The notes under the pieces are model-generated. The model did no database searches and was not told where the DNA came from. It saw only the letters and a program-made list of their open reading frames with translations. A stretch of 50,671 nt of DNA. Origin: Actinomycetota bacterium. GTDB lineage: Bacteria; Actinomycetota; Humimicrobiia; Humimicrobiales; Humimicrobiaceae. Every line of letters begins with the position of its first letter. The first letter of the stretch is position 1. The position numbers and the translations under genes are program-made. Of the stretch, positions 1 through 9,816 are shown in pieces. The stretch spans positions 1 through 50,671 of the forward strand of contig JAMDEN010000027.1 of assembly GCA_023487035.1 (NCBI GenBank), given 5' to 3'.

Positions 1-885
1 GCCGAAAGAAATGTTGCTTTAGCTTTTGAATCTTATGCACTTTATTACCGAATGAATATTTATGAAAATATTGCTTTCCCGCTTAGGGCTAAAGGCATGA
101 AAAATAAAGATGTAGATAAAAGTGTAAAAGAGATTGCTGAAGCTCTCAATTTAACATCTATTTTAAAAAAGAAACCTGCAGAATTAGCAGGAGGTCATCA
201 GCAAAGAGTTTCTTTAGCAAGAGCACTTGTTAGAAAACCAAACCTAACTCTTCTTGATGAGCCACTCTCTCATATGGATCAGCGTATTAGAGGAGAAATT
301 AGAGCACAAATTCGAAGAATTCATGAGTTATTTGGTAATACTACAATCTATGTTACACATGATCAAGCGGAAGCGATATCTTTATGTGATAGGCTTTTAA
401 TTTTAAATAATGCAGAATTACAACAAATTGGAACAGTTAATGAAATTTATAATAAACCTGAAAATAAATTCGTTGCATATTTTGTTGGTCAACCAGGTAT
501 GAATTTCATTAATGGTAAAATAGAATCGATAGATCATATTTTCTTACAAACTGATGATGGAAAAATTTCTTTTAAATTTAATGGTGAGATAAATCCAAAA
601 TATATTGGTTCTAATATTACAATTGGCATACGACCACAACAAATAAAAACTGCTCAAAGTAAAGAAACTAATTCAATTATTTCTGGAGTAGTAAAAATTG
701 TTGAATTTCAAGGAGATAATGACGTAATTACTTTACAGCTAAATGATATAAATAAGACTCAAATTAAAGTTGTTATTCCTGCAGGAGGATATAGGTATAA
801 ACGTGGCAATATATGCTGGTTAGAATTTGATCCTAATTTTATTCATTTATTTGATGAAGATGAAAAGTCTATAGTAAAAAGATGA
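1..885 (+). CDS. Sugar ABC transporter ATP-binding protein (MalK/UgpC-like), 5'-truncated by window edge
   Basis: Frame is open from base 1 (AERNVALAFESYALYYRMNIYENIAFPLRAKG...); degenerate signature LAGGHQQRVSLARAL, Walker B LTLLDEPLSHMD, C-terminal TOBE-like region. Confidence 0.9.
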   Translation, partial: AERNVALAFESYALYYRMNIYENIAFPLRAKGMKNKDVDKSVKEIAEALNLTSILKKKPAELAGGHQQRVSLARALVRKPNLTLLDEPLSHMDQRIRGEIRAQIRRIHELFGNTTIYVTHDQAEAISLCDRLLILNNAELQQIGTVNEIYNKPENKFVAYFVGQPGMNFINGKIESIDHIFLQTDDGKISFKFNGEINPKYIGSNITIGIRPQQIKTAQSKETNSIISGVVKIVEFQGDNDVITLQLNDINKTQIKVVIPAGGYRYKRGNICWLEFDPNFIHLFDEDEKSIVKR

Positions 886-1021
886 TATCTATTATTTTGT
901 TTTATGAATAATTTTATATAAAAATATATTAAATAATTTATTCTAAAGAATTTTTATATTTATTTTTTATATTTTTTATCAATTTTTATATAAACCTGAT
1001 TAATAATAAATAATTAAAATA

Positions 1022-1807
1022 ATGAAAATGGAAAAAATAAATAATATTTTATCATTATTTAAATTAGATGGTGAGAAAGCAATTGTAACTGGTGGCGGTA
1101 GAGGACTTGGTAGAGCGATTTCAATAGCCCTAGCTGAAGCTGGTGCGGATGTAGCTATAGTGGATAAGCTTACTGAAGAAGTAAAAGAAACTGTGAGTAT
1201 AATTGAAAAGTTTGGCAGAAAGGTTATTGCAATTAAAGCGGATGTATGTAAAGAAGAAGAAGTAAAAAAATCTGTTCAGATAGTAATCAGGGAGTTTGGG
1301 AAAATAGATATTCTTGTTTGTAATGCTGGTATTGTCAGCTGGATTCCTGCAGAAGAAATGACACTTGAAGAATGGCAGAAATTAATGGATGTAAACCTTA
1401 ATGGTGTTTTTTTGTATTGTAAATGGGTAGGGCAGGAAATGATTAAAAAAAAGAAGGGAAGCATTATAAATGTTTCTTCCATGTCAGCTTATATAGTTAA
1501 TGTTCCTCAAAAGCAATGCCATTACAATGCTTCAAAAGCAGCTGTTGTTCAATTGACTAAATCTTTAGCAGTTGAATGGGCTCCTTATAATGTTCGTGTA
1601 AATGTTGTTTGTCCTGGTTATATAATGACCCCACTTTTAAAAGAAGCTGATAATAAACTTTTAGATGAGTGGACTTCTATTTCTCCACAAAAAAGGATAG
1701 CAGATCCCTCTGAACTAAAAGGCATTTTCGTTTTTTTGGCTTCTCAGGCTGCAAGTTATTTTACAGGTAGTGCCATTATTGCAGATGGTGGCTACACACT
1801 TTGGTAA
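1022..1807 (+). CDS. SDR family oxidoreductase
   Basis: TGGGRGLGRAI nucleotide-binding motif, NAGI, YNASKAAV active site, C-terminal FTGSAIIADGGYTLW. Confidence 0.93.
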   Translation: MKMEKINNILSLFKLDGEKAIVTGGGRGLGRAISIALAEAGADVAIVDKLTEEVKETVSIIEKFGRKVIAIKADVCKEEEVKKSVQIVIREFGKIDILVCNAGIVSWIPAEEMTLEEWQKLMDVNLNGVFLYCKWVGQEMIKKKKGSIINVSSMSAYIVNVPQKQCHYNASKAAVVQLTKSLAVEWAPYNVRVNVVCPGYIMTPLLKEADNKLLDEWTSISPQKRIADPSELKGIFVFLASQAASYFTGSAIIADGGYTLW

Positions 1808-1867
1808 TAAAAAATTAAATTAATATTTTTTTGAATTTAAATTTTAATTTTATATAAGGGGGGAATT

Positions 1868-3211
1868 ATGACAGCAAATTTTAGAAAATTAAAATTTGGT
1901 TTTGTAAATTTAACTTTAGATTTCTTGGAAGAAGATGATCTTAAAACAGCAACAAGATATGCATCTGATGTTAAGAATTATCTTCAAAATGAATTTGATA
2001 TATCAATTGTGGAATCATCACCTTCAATTAATAATAGAGCAATGTCTAATGCTGCATGGAAATTATTTAAATCCGAGAATGTCGATGCAATTATAATTTT
2101 TAATGGCACATTTAGCACAGGAGAAGTCACAACCGAAATAGTAAGAAATATTGAAGTTCCTTATCTTATATGGGGAATTGAAGAATTTGCAATTAATAAA
2201 CATAACTTTACAGGTTCAATGGTAGGTGCTTTACCACAAGGTTCAATATTTAAAAACTTTGAACAGAAATTTAGTTTTGTTTATGGAAATATTTCTAAGC
2301 AATCTGTAAAAGAAAAAGTAAAAATATTTGTTAATGCTGTCAGGGCGATATCTTATCTTAGAGAAGCAACAATAGGAGTTATTGGTATGAGACCCGATGG
2401 TTTTGAAATCTCTGATTTCGATGAACTGACTATTAAGAAAAAATTTGGTACTAGTATTACAAAAGTCTCAATGTATTCATTTGTAAATACTATAAGAAGC
2501 ATAACTGAAAAAGAAATAAATGAAGATATAGTAACCCAGGAAAAAATTTTCGATATTCCAAAAGAGAATCTTTTAGAGTCAAGAGGTCTTTCAAAAATAT
2601 ATCTTGCAGTAAAAAAAGTTGTTAATGAAAGAAAATTACAGTCTTATGCACCTGATTGCTGGCCTGAACTAAGAGACCAGGATAAAACGCCTATATGTCC
2701 TGCAAATGGCAGAATGAATTCTGAGGGAATTATGGCATCTTGTGAATGTGATGTTAATGGTTCTTTGACTTTACTAATGGAATATGCTATTTCTCAATCA
2801 ACTCCATGGCTTGCTGACCTTGTAAATTACATTGAAGAAAAAGATGCAATATTATTTTGGCATTGTGGTAATGGACCATTTAATCTTTCAAAAAATAAAC
2901 CTGAAATTCATAGAATATTTGGAGGACTTGCAGAAATTTCTTTATTTAAAAAAGGAATTGCAACAGTTTGTAGGCTAAATTCAATTAAGGGAAATTACAT
3001 TATTCATGCGGCAGTAGGGGAAGTGATTGATAGTGATTTTTACCTTAAAGGCAGTAATCTTACAATAAAAATGAGAAATGGAAATATGGAATTTATTGAA
3101 TCTCTTATGAATAATGGAATCCCTCATCATAATGGTATAGTATATGGCGACATTCTTGCAGAAGTAAAAGAATTTGGAAAGTTAATGGATATACCTGTAA
3201 TAATTTCTTAA
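1868..3211 (+). CDS. L-fucose/L-arabinose isomerase-family-like protein
   Basis: Overall pattern of fucose-isomerase-like proteins (GMRPDGFEISDFDE, FWHCGNGPFNL near C-terminus); RBS aggggggaatt upstream. Confidence 0.75.
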   Translation: MTANFRKLKFGFVNLTLDFLEEDDLKTATRYASDVKNYLQNEFDISIVESSPSINNRAMSNAAWKLFKSENVDAIIIFNGTFSTGEVTTEIVRNIEVPYLIWGIEEFAINKHNFTGSMVGALPQGSIFKNFEQKFSFVYGNISKQSVKEKVKIFVNAVRAISYLREATIGVIGMRPDGFEISDFDELTIKKKFGTSITKVSMYSFVNTIRSITEKEINEDIVTQEKIFDIPKENLLESRGLSKIYLAVKKVVNERKLQSYAPDCWPELRDQDKTPICPANGRMNSEGIMASCECDVNGSLTLLMEYAISQSTPWLADLVNYIEEKDAILFWHCGNGPFNLSKNKPEIHRIFGGLAEISLFKKGIATVCRLNSIKGNYIIHAAVGEVIDSDFYLKGSNLTIKMRNGNMEFIESLMNNGIPHHNGIVYGDILAEVKEFGKLMDIPVIIS

Positions 3212-3303
3212 TAAGAAATAATAATTCATTAACTAATGCATATTAAAACTAAAATAATAAATTTAATTAAATATTATTTAAAAAATAGCAATGTGGAGGA
3301 GCT

Positions 3304-4782
3304 ATGAAAAAATTAAAATTATTTATTGATAATGAATGGGTTGAACCAGAAAATAATGAATACTTTACTTCTTATTGTCCTGCTACTGGAGAGCCTTTGG
3401 CAGAATTAGCGCTTGCTTCAGAGAATGATGTTGATAAAGCTGTTCAAGCAGCAAAAAGAGCCTTTTCTGAATGGTCAAAATTAGATGGTGATGTTAGAGC
3501 AGATTTAATGATGAAAGCACTTGAAATTTTTAAGAAAAGAAAATTAGAGTTTGCAGAATGGGAAGCTAAAGATGTTGGTAAACCTTTAAATGAGGCAATA
3601 AATGTAGATTTACCGTACACATTTCGTGCCATGGAGTATTTTTCAAATTTAGGTAGGCAAATAAGAGGAAATGTTATTCCTTTACCAGGGAGAACTGCTT
3701 TTTGTTATGAAACATATGAACCTTATGGTGTTGTTGGTTCAATAGTGCCTTGGAATTTTCCATTACATATTGCAACAAGAACTATTTGCCCTGCTCTTTC
3801 TGCTGGTAATACGGTTGTTTTAAAAGCTTCTTCTTTAGCTCCAATAACATGTTCAATGATGGCAGAAATATTTTTAGAAGCAGGATATCCTAAAGGTGTA
3901 ATTAATATTGTTTCTGGCTCAGGAAATGTTACTGGTGAAGCTATTTTAAGACACCATGATGTTAGTATGGTATCATTTACGGGATCAACAGCAGTAGGTA
4001 GAAGATGTCTTAAAGCTTCATCTGAAACTAATCTGAAAAAAGTTTTACTTGAACTTGGTGGGAAAGGCCCATTTATAGCTGAAAAAGATTGCCTGGTTGA
4101 TGATGCAGTTAATTCATTAATAATTGGTTTTGCTTTTATGCAAGGCGAAGTTTGTTGCGCATCTACAAGGGCTTATATTCATAAAGATATATATGATGAA
4201 TTTGTTACAAAGCTTGTAAAGAGATGTAACGCCATTAAACTTGGAGATATTATGGATATGTCAACTCAAATGGGTTCTCTTATTGATAAAAATCAGTTTG
4301 AACAAGTGAATGGCTATGTTAAAAGAGCTGTTAAGGATGGAGCGAAACTTCTTTGTGGTGGCTTTAGAGAAATGACCCCACCACTGAATAAAGGTTATTT
4401 TTATAGACCAACTGTTCTTGAGGTTGATAATAATAAATTTGAGTGCGTTCAACAAGAAATTTTTGGCCCAGTAGTTACTGTAAAAAGCTTTGATAATATT
4501 GAAGAAGCAATTGCACTTGCAAATGATTCGGTTTATGGACTTGGAGCTACTATATGGAGTGAAGATTATAGAACATTAATAAAAGGAGCAGAGTCAATAA
4601 ATGCTGGAATTGTTTGGATGAATACAAATGTTATGTCAAAAATTGAAGCCTCATATGGTGGCAATAAAATGAGTGGAATTGGACGAGAAGGTGGAGTAGT
4701 TGGTCTTATGGAATATTTAAAGTGTAAAAATAATGTATTATATATAGGTCCTGAAGATAATTATTATGGGTTTAAAGATTAA
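3304..4782 (+). CDS. Aldehyde dehydrogenase family protein
   Basis: GSIVPWNFPLH, VSFTGSTAVGRR, LELGGKGP, QGEVCCASTR (catalytic Cys), EIFGPVV; RBS ggagg. Confidence 0.95.
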   Translation: MKKLKLFIDNEWVEPENNEYFTSYCPATGEPLAELALASENDVDKAVQAAKRAFSEWSKLDGDVRADLMMKALEIFKKRKLEFAEWEAKDVGKPLNEAINVDLPYTFRAMEYFSNLGRQIRGNVIPLPGRTAFCYETYEPYGVVGSIVPWNFPLHIATRTICPALSAGNTVVLKASSLAPITCSMMAEIFLEAGYPKGVINIVSGSGNVTGEAILRHHDVSMVSFTGSTAVGRRCLKASSETNLKKVLLELGGKGPFIAEKDCLVDDAVNSLIIGFAFMQGEVCCASTRAYIHKDIYDEFVTKLVKRCNAIKLGDIMDMSTQMGSLIDKNQFEQVNGYVKRAVKDGAKLLCGGFREMTPPLNKGYFYRPTVLEVDNNKFECVQQEIFGPVVTVKSFDNIEEAIALANDSVYGLGATIWSEDYRTLIKGAESINAGIVWMNTNVMSKIEASYGGNKMSGIGREGGVVGLMEYLKCKNNVLYIGPEDNYYGFKD

Positions 4783-4896
4783 AAAATAATAAATAATATT
4801 TATAATTTTTTAATCTTATTAAAGTGAAATTTAAAAATTTAATTAGGAGATAGTAATAGTTAAATTTATTTATTTTTATTAAAATTATGTTTCATG

Positions 4897-4932
4897 TTCT
4901 GGAGGTTATTAATAAAATAGTAGCCTCCGGAA
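4897..4932 (+). promoter_or_regulatory. Intergenic hairpin (ttctggaggtta / tagcctccggaa) without an obvious U-tract
   Basis: Direct reading: TTCTGGAGGTTA ... TAGCCTCCGGAA, complementary with G-U wobbles; followed by aagtataaatt rather than a T-run. Confidence 0.6.
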
Positions 4933-4978
4933 AGTATAAATTAATTAAAATTAAAAAATTTTGTTGAAAGCTTAGATA

Positions 4979-5947
4979 ATGACAGATAAAAAATTCAAAA
5001 TAGTTTTTACTGATTTTGATTTTCCAAGTATAGATATTGAAAAGGATATTTTAAGTGAGATAGAATGCGAATTTGTTACTCCGCAGACAAATAATGAGGA
5101 AAAATTAATAGAAATTTGCAGAGATGCCGATGCATTGTTTGTTCAGTATGCACAAATAACAGAAAGAGTAATAAATAGCATGACAAAATGTAAAGTAATA
5201 TCAAGATTTGGCATCGGTGTAGATTCAATAGACTTAAAAGCTGCAAAAGCAAAAGGTATTTATGTATGTAATGTTCCTGATTATTGTATAAATGAGGTTG
5301 CTGATCATAGCCTTGCTATTATTCTCAGCTTGGGTAGAAAAATTGTCCAATTTTCAAACTCTGTCAGGGAAGGTATATGGGATACACTCAAAGTGGGCAA
5401 ACCAATTTATAATTTACAAAATCAAATTTTAGGATTAATTGGCTTTGGTAAAATTCCTCAAAATCTTTTTAAGAAAGCTTCTAATTTATTTAAAGAAATA
5501 TTAGTATATGATCCTTTTATTTTACAAGAGATAATTAAAAAATTTAATGTTAAAACTGCAACTTTTTATGAAATTTTAAGATATAGTGATTTTATTTCAA
5601 TTCATTGCCCTTTAAATGGAAATACAAGACATATGTTTAGCTTAAGAGAATTTCAAATTATGAAAAAAACAGCTTATATAATAAATACATCAAGAGGAGC
5701 AATAATTAATACTGCCGATCTTTATCAAGCTATAGTTAATGGTCTTATTGCAGGTGCTGGACTTGACGTTCTTGAAGAAGAGCCACCTGGAATAAATTTT
5801 GAACTTGCAAAATTAAATAATGTAATTATTACACCACATGCAGCTTTTTATTCTGAGACTTCTTTAGAAGAATTACATAATAAATGGGCTATAAATGTTT
5901 TAAAGGTTCTTAAAGGAGAAGAACCAGTAAATGTTGTTAATAAATAA
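4979..5947 (+). CDS. D-isomer-specific 2-hydroxyacid dehydrogenase (CtBP-like)
   Basis: GLIGFGKIPQ Rossmann motif, INTSRGAIINT, LDVLEEEPP, ITPHAAFYS. Confidence 0.92.
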   Translation: MTDKKFKIVFTDFDFPSIDIEKDILSEIECEFVTPQTNNEEKLIEICRDADALFVQYAQITERVINSMTKCKVISRFGIGVDSIDLKAAKAKGIYVCNVPDYCINEVADHSLAIILSLGRKIVQFSNSVREGIWDTLKVGKPIYNLQNQILGLIGFGKIPQNLFKKASNLFKEILVYDPFILQEIIKKFNVKTATFYEILRYSDFISIHCPLNGNTRHMFSLREFQIMKKTAYIINTSRGAIINTADLYQAIVNGLIAGAGLDVLEEEPPGINFELAKLNNVIITPHAAFYSETSLEELHNKWAINVLKVLKGEEPVNVVNK

Positions 5948-6059
5948 TATATTTATGTATTTAAAGTAAATTTATATTAAATATACGAAAATTTTATTTA
6001 TTATGCACATTATGAAATATTAAATTATTAAAACTTAAATAATTTTTTAAAGGAGTAAT

Positions 6060-6953
6060 ATGACTATAAAAGAGAAATTAAGCGGAGTTTTTGTGCCAGC
6101 AATTACACCTTTTATTAATGATGAAATTCGATATGATAAATTAGAATATAATTTAAAGAAGTTAAATGAAACAGATATTAAGGGTTATTTAGCTTTAGGT
6201 TCAAATGGCGAAAATAAGAGTCTGACATATACAGAAAAATTAAAAGTACTTGAAATATTTATAAAAAATAAGGGAAATAAAATTATCATGGCAGGTACAG
6301 GTTGTGAATCTACTAGAGAAACAATTAGTTTTAGTAAAGAAGCTGCTAAGATCGGTGCTGATTTTGTTAGCGTTTTAACTCCAAGTTATTTTGCTAAACA
6401 AATTAAAGATGAAATACTGATTGATTATTATACTGAAATCGCTGATAACGTAGATATTCCGGTTCTTATTTATAATGCTCCTGGATTTACTGGAGGTGTA
6501 AAAGTGTCACCAAAAGTAATAAGTAAACTTGCCAATCACCCTAATATTGTAGGTATGAAAGATAGTTCAACTGATGGAATCATGAGCTTTTTGAGTGCAT
6601 CTAAGGGCATTGATAATTTTCATGTAATTGCAGGTTCTGCTAATTTTTTCCTTACTGGATTGATTTGTGGTGCAACTGGTGGAATACTTTCGTTAGCAAA
6701 TGCTTTTCCAAATATATGTTGTGAACTTTATAACTTTTTTATTGAAGGTAAGATAAAAGAAGCAACTGATCTTCATTTTAAAATTTTTAAATTGAATTCC
6801 AAAGTTTCTGGAAGTGGTGGGGTAAGTGCTGTTAAAGTTGCAGCAACATTAGCTGGGTTTTTTGGAGGAGAGCCAAGAAGACCTTTAAAGCCATTAAATG
6901 ATGTTCAGATTGGAGAAATGCGAGAATATTTAAAAGGAGAGGGAATAATTTAA
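6060..6953 (+). CDS. Dihydrodipicolinate synthase (DapA)-family lyase/aldolase
   Basis: GVFVPAITPF, GSNGENKSLT, PVLIYNAPGFTG, IVGMKDSS (Schiff-base Lys), GSANFFLTGLICGATGGI. Confidence 0.9.
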   Translation: MTIKEKLSGVFVPAITPFINDEIRYDKLEYNLKKLNETDIKGYLALGSNGENKSLTYTEKLKVLEIFIKNKGNKIIMAGTGCESTRETISFSKEAAKIGADFVSVLTPSYFAKQIKDEILIDYYTEIADNVDIPVLIYNAPGFTGGVKVSPKVISKLANHPNIVGMKDSSTDGIMSFLSASKGIDNFHVIAGSANFFLTGLICGATGGILSLANAFPNICCELYNFFIEGKIKEATDLHFKIFKLNSKVSGSGGVSAVKVAATLAGFFGGEPRRPLKPLNDVQIGEMREYLKGEGII

Positions 6954-7928
6954 ATGGTAAAAATTTTATTAAGCCAGGAAATTCATAAGGATGCAATAGA
7001 ATTTATGAAAAGTAGAGATTTTGAAATACAAATATCTCCTAATCCAAAAGATGAAATAGTGAGAAAATATGCAATTGATGCTGATGCTATGATTGTAAGA
7101 ACTGCTACAAAATTAAGTAGAGATACGATTTTTGCAGCTAAAAAATTAAAAATTATAGCAAGAACTGGTGCTGGAGTTGATAATGTGGACGTAAATGCTG
7201 CATCTGAAAGGAATATTCTTGTTTGTAATACGCCAGAGGCTAATATTGATAGTGTTGTGGAACATACTATAGCTTTTATATTTGCCTTGTCTAAATATTT
7301 ATTTAAAATGGATACAGCAGTAAGAGAAAATAATTTTATAATAAGAAACAGTTATCTTCCCATTGATTTGCAAGGTAAAGTCTTAGGAATTATTGGATTT
7401 GGTAAAATTGGTAGAAAGGTAGCTGAAAAATGCTGTAAATGTTTTAACATGAAGATATTTTATTATGATAAATTTTTGCCTGATGATGTTCATGTAGATT
7501 TTCCTTGCAAAAGAATAAAAGATTTTTATGAAATATTTTTAATCTCAGACTTTGTAAGTGTTCATATACCATATACTGAAGAAAATCATAATATAATTAA
7601 TAAAGAAATTTTAAAAAATATGAAAAAAGATGCTTTTATTATAAATACATCAAGAGGCGGCATAATTGATGAAAATGCTCTTGCTGATGTCTTATCTGAA
7701 AATAAAATATCTGGAGCAGCACTCGATGTTTTTGAAAACGAACCACCTAAACCGGATAATCCTATATTAAAATTAAATAATATTATCTTAACACCACATT
7801 CTGCTGCATTAACCATAGAAAGCTCAAGAAGAATGGCAATGCATGCGGCAGAATGTGTAGTCGATGCTTTAGAAGGAAGAAAACCTAAATGGATTTATAA
7901 TAAAGATAAAATTAAATTTATTGTGTAA
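6954..7928 (+). CDS. D-isomer-specific 2-hydroxyacid dehydrogenase
   Basis: GIIGFGKIGRKVAEK, INTSRGGIIDE, ALDVFENEPP, LTPHSAAL; starts immediately after the upstream stop codon. Confidence 0.93.
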   Translation: MVKILLSQEIHKDAIEFMKSRDFEIQISPNPKDEIVRKYAIDADAMIVRTATKLSRDTIFAAKKLKIIARTGAGVDNVDVNAASERNILVCNTPEANIDSVVEHTIAFIFALSKYLFKMDTAVRENNFIIRNSYLPIDLQGKVLGIIGFGKIGRKVAEKCCKCFNMKIFYYDKFLPDDVHVDFPCKRIKDFYEIFLISDFVSVHIPYTEENHNIINKEILKNMKKDAFIINTSRGGIIDENALADVLSENKISGAALDVFENEPPKPDNPILKLNNIILTPHSAALTIESSRRMAMHAAECVVDALEGRKPKWIYNKDKIKFIV

Positions 7929-7989
7929 GTAATTTTATTAATAAATTATTTTTGATTATTTTAATAATCTTTTAGAATAGGAGAGATTT

Positions 7990-9177
7990 ATGCATATCCC
8001 TAAAGGTACAGTTGTAGCAATGCTAACGCCTTTTGATGGTAGAGGAAAGATAAATGAGGTTGAAGTGAGGAAAATGGTTAATTTTTTCATTGCTAAAGGA
8101 GTAGATGGAATATTCCCAGTAGCTTCATGTGGTGAATATACTCATTTAGATTTAGCAGAGCGAAAATTTTTAATAGATATAGTAGTTGATGAAAATAGAG
8201 AAAGAGTTGACATTATTCCTGGTAGTGGTGCAACTTGTTATCACCAATCTATAGAAATGGCAAATTATGCAAAAGAAAAAGGTTGCTCAGCAGTTGTCTT
8301 ACATGGACCTTATTTTTTCCAAAATACTAAAGAAGTAGTAGAGGGGCATCTTCGAAAAGTAGCAGAATCTGTAGATATCCCAATATTTTTATACAATATT
8401 CCTTTTTTTGCTAATGAAGTTACACCAGCTATGGCAGAAAGATTATGTTCTTTACCAAATGTAGTAGGCATAAAGGAATCTTCAGGGAATATGATAAATG
8501 TTATGAATATATTGGAGATGACTAGAAAAATAAATCCAAATTTTAGAGTAATGTTAGGAGCTGAAGAAATATTTCTACCATCTTTGATGATGGGTGCTCA
8601 GGGATGTATGACTGCAACTACAGGAGTGTTACCAGAATTTATGGTAGGGATTTATAAGGCTTTTTTGGATGGTAATATTAATTTTGCTTATAATCTACAA
8701 ATGGCAATTCTACCAATAATTAGAGAGATGAAAAGTGTAAATTTTCCTCAAGGTTTTAAAGAGGCTCAATCTTTAAGAGGAATAGACATGGGGATTCCAA
8801 AAATGAATTATCCTCCCGCGGCATTAGCAAAGATTGCTGATTTAAAGGAAAGATTAAAGTTAATAATGGGGTCAGTTTTAAAAACATATTTTCCTAATGA
8901 AGAATTAAAATTTAATTTTGATATAAAAACGGCAAAATTTAAATACCCTGTCTCATCTTATAAAACAACAAGCATAAAAAAATATGATGATTGTACTTTA
9001 TGCGGGATGTGTAATGGTGATAATTGCAGAAATGAAAGTCAAGAGGTAGAAAAATCAAAAGAAAAAGGTAATTTTTATAATGATTATCAAAATTTTGATG
9101 GTAATAAGGAAATTCCTAAAGATGAAATAGATAAAATTGTATCTGAAATTGTTAAACAGATAATAAATTACAAATAA
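7990..9177 (+). CDS. DapA-family lyase with ~100-aa C-terminal extension carrying CTLCGMCNGDNC
   Basis: GTVVAMLTPFDGRG, PVASCGEYTHL, FLYNIPFFAN, VVGIKESSG; C-terminal KYDDCTLCGMCNGDNCRNE extension. Confidence 0.9.
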   Translation: MHIPKGTVVAMLTPFDGRGKINEVEVRKMVNFFIAKGVDGIFPVASCGEYTHLDLAERKFLIDIVVDENRERVDIIPGSGATCYHQSIEMANYAKEKGCSAVVLHGPYFFQNTKEVVEGHLRKVAESVDIPIFLYNIPFFANEVTPAMAERLCSLPNVVGIKESSGNMINVMNILEMTRKINPNFRVMLGAEEIFLPSLMMGAQGCMTATTGVLPEFMVGIYKAFLDGNINFAYNLQMAILPIIREMKSVNFPQGFKEAQSLRGIDMGIPKMNYPPAALAKIADLKERLKLIMGSVLKTYFPNEELKFNFDIKTAKFKYPVSSYKTTSIKKYDDCTLCGMCNGDNCRNESQEVEKSKEKGNFYNDYQNFDGNKEIPKDEIDKIVSEIVKQIINYK

Positions 9178-9462
9178 TTTTTAAAATATTAAAACTTCAA
9201 TTTAAATTATATAAATTCTTAAAAGTTTAAAATAAAAAATTTATTAAGTTAAGATATATTAATTATAAAATAATTAATATATCTTAATTATTAATGTAAT
9301 AAATTAATAAAAATATTTATTTAATAATCTTTTTTAATCTAAAACATAAAGCTGACAATTCAGTTAATAATTTGTTTTAAAATATCTTTAAATTACAAAT
9401 CATACTACATCAAGTATAAAAATTTGAGTAGCTGTAGATGATATTATTTATAAATTATGTTA

Positions 9463-9600
9463 TTGACAAAATAATTATAGTGTAATAAATTATATTTACA
9501 TTAAAAAATCGTTTTTTATCCAAACTTTAATAATAATATTTTTAGGAAGTAATTTTATACATTGTAAATATATAATTAAATAAAAAAACGTTTTTCAAAA
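9463..9600 (+). promoter_or_regulatory. Candidate promoter/operator region of the sugar transporter (TTGACA plus two CG-centred A/T palindromes)
   Basis: TTGACA at 9463-9468; TAAAAAATCGTTTTTTA at about 9502-9518; AAAAACGTTTTT palindrome at about 9584-9595. Confidence 0.45.
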
Positions 9601-9816
9601 ATCTTATAATAATTTACCTTTTAAAATCTTATTAAAAAATTTTAATTTATTTTGTAAATAGTATATGAAGGGAGGCAAAAAGAAAGTAATATAAAGACAA
9701 AAGATGTTGTAGAATTATAAAACATAAAAAGTATCAAAGTATTTAGTCAAAGTATTTAGTAAGTAAAGTATACTGTAAAAACAGTAATTAACAAAAAAAG
9801 GAAGGGTGTTAAAAGT

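Noticed and set aside
9120-9177. C-terminal helix of the DapA-family protein as a microcompartment encapsulation peptide
   Set aside because: Only a generic amphipathic helix; no shell protein genes in the window.
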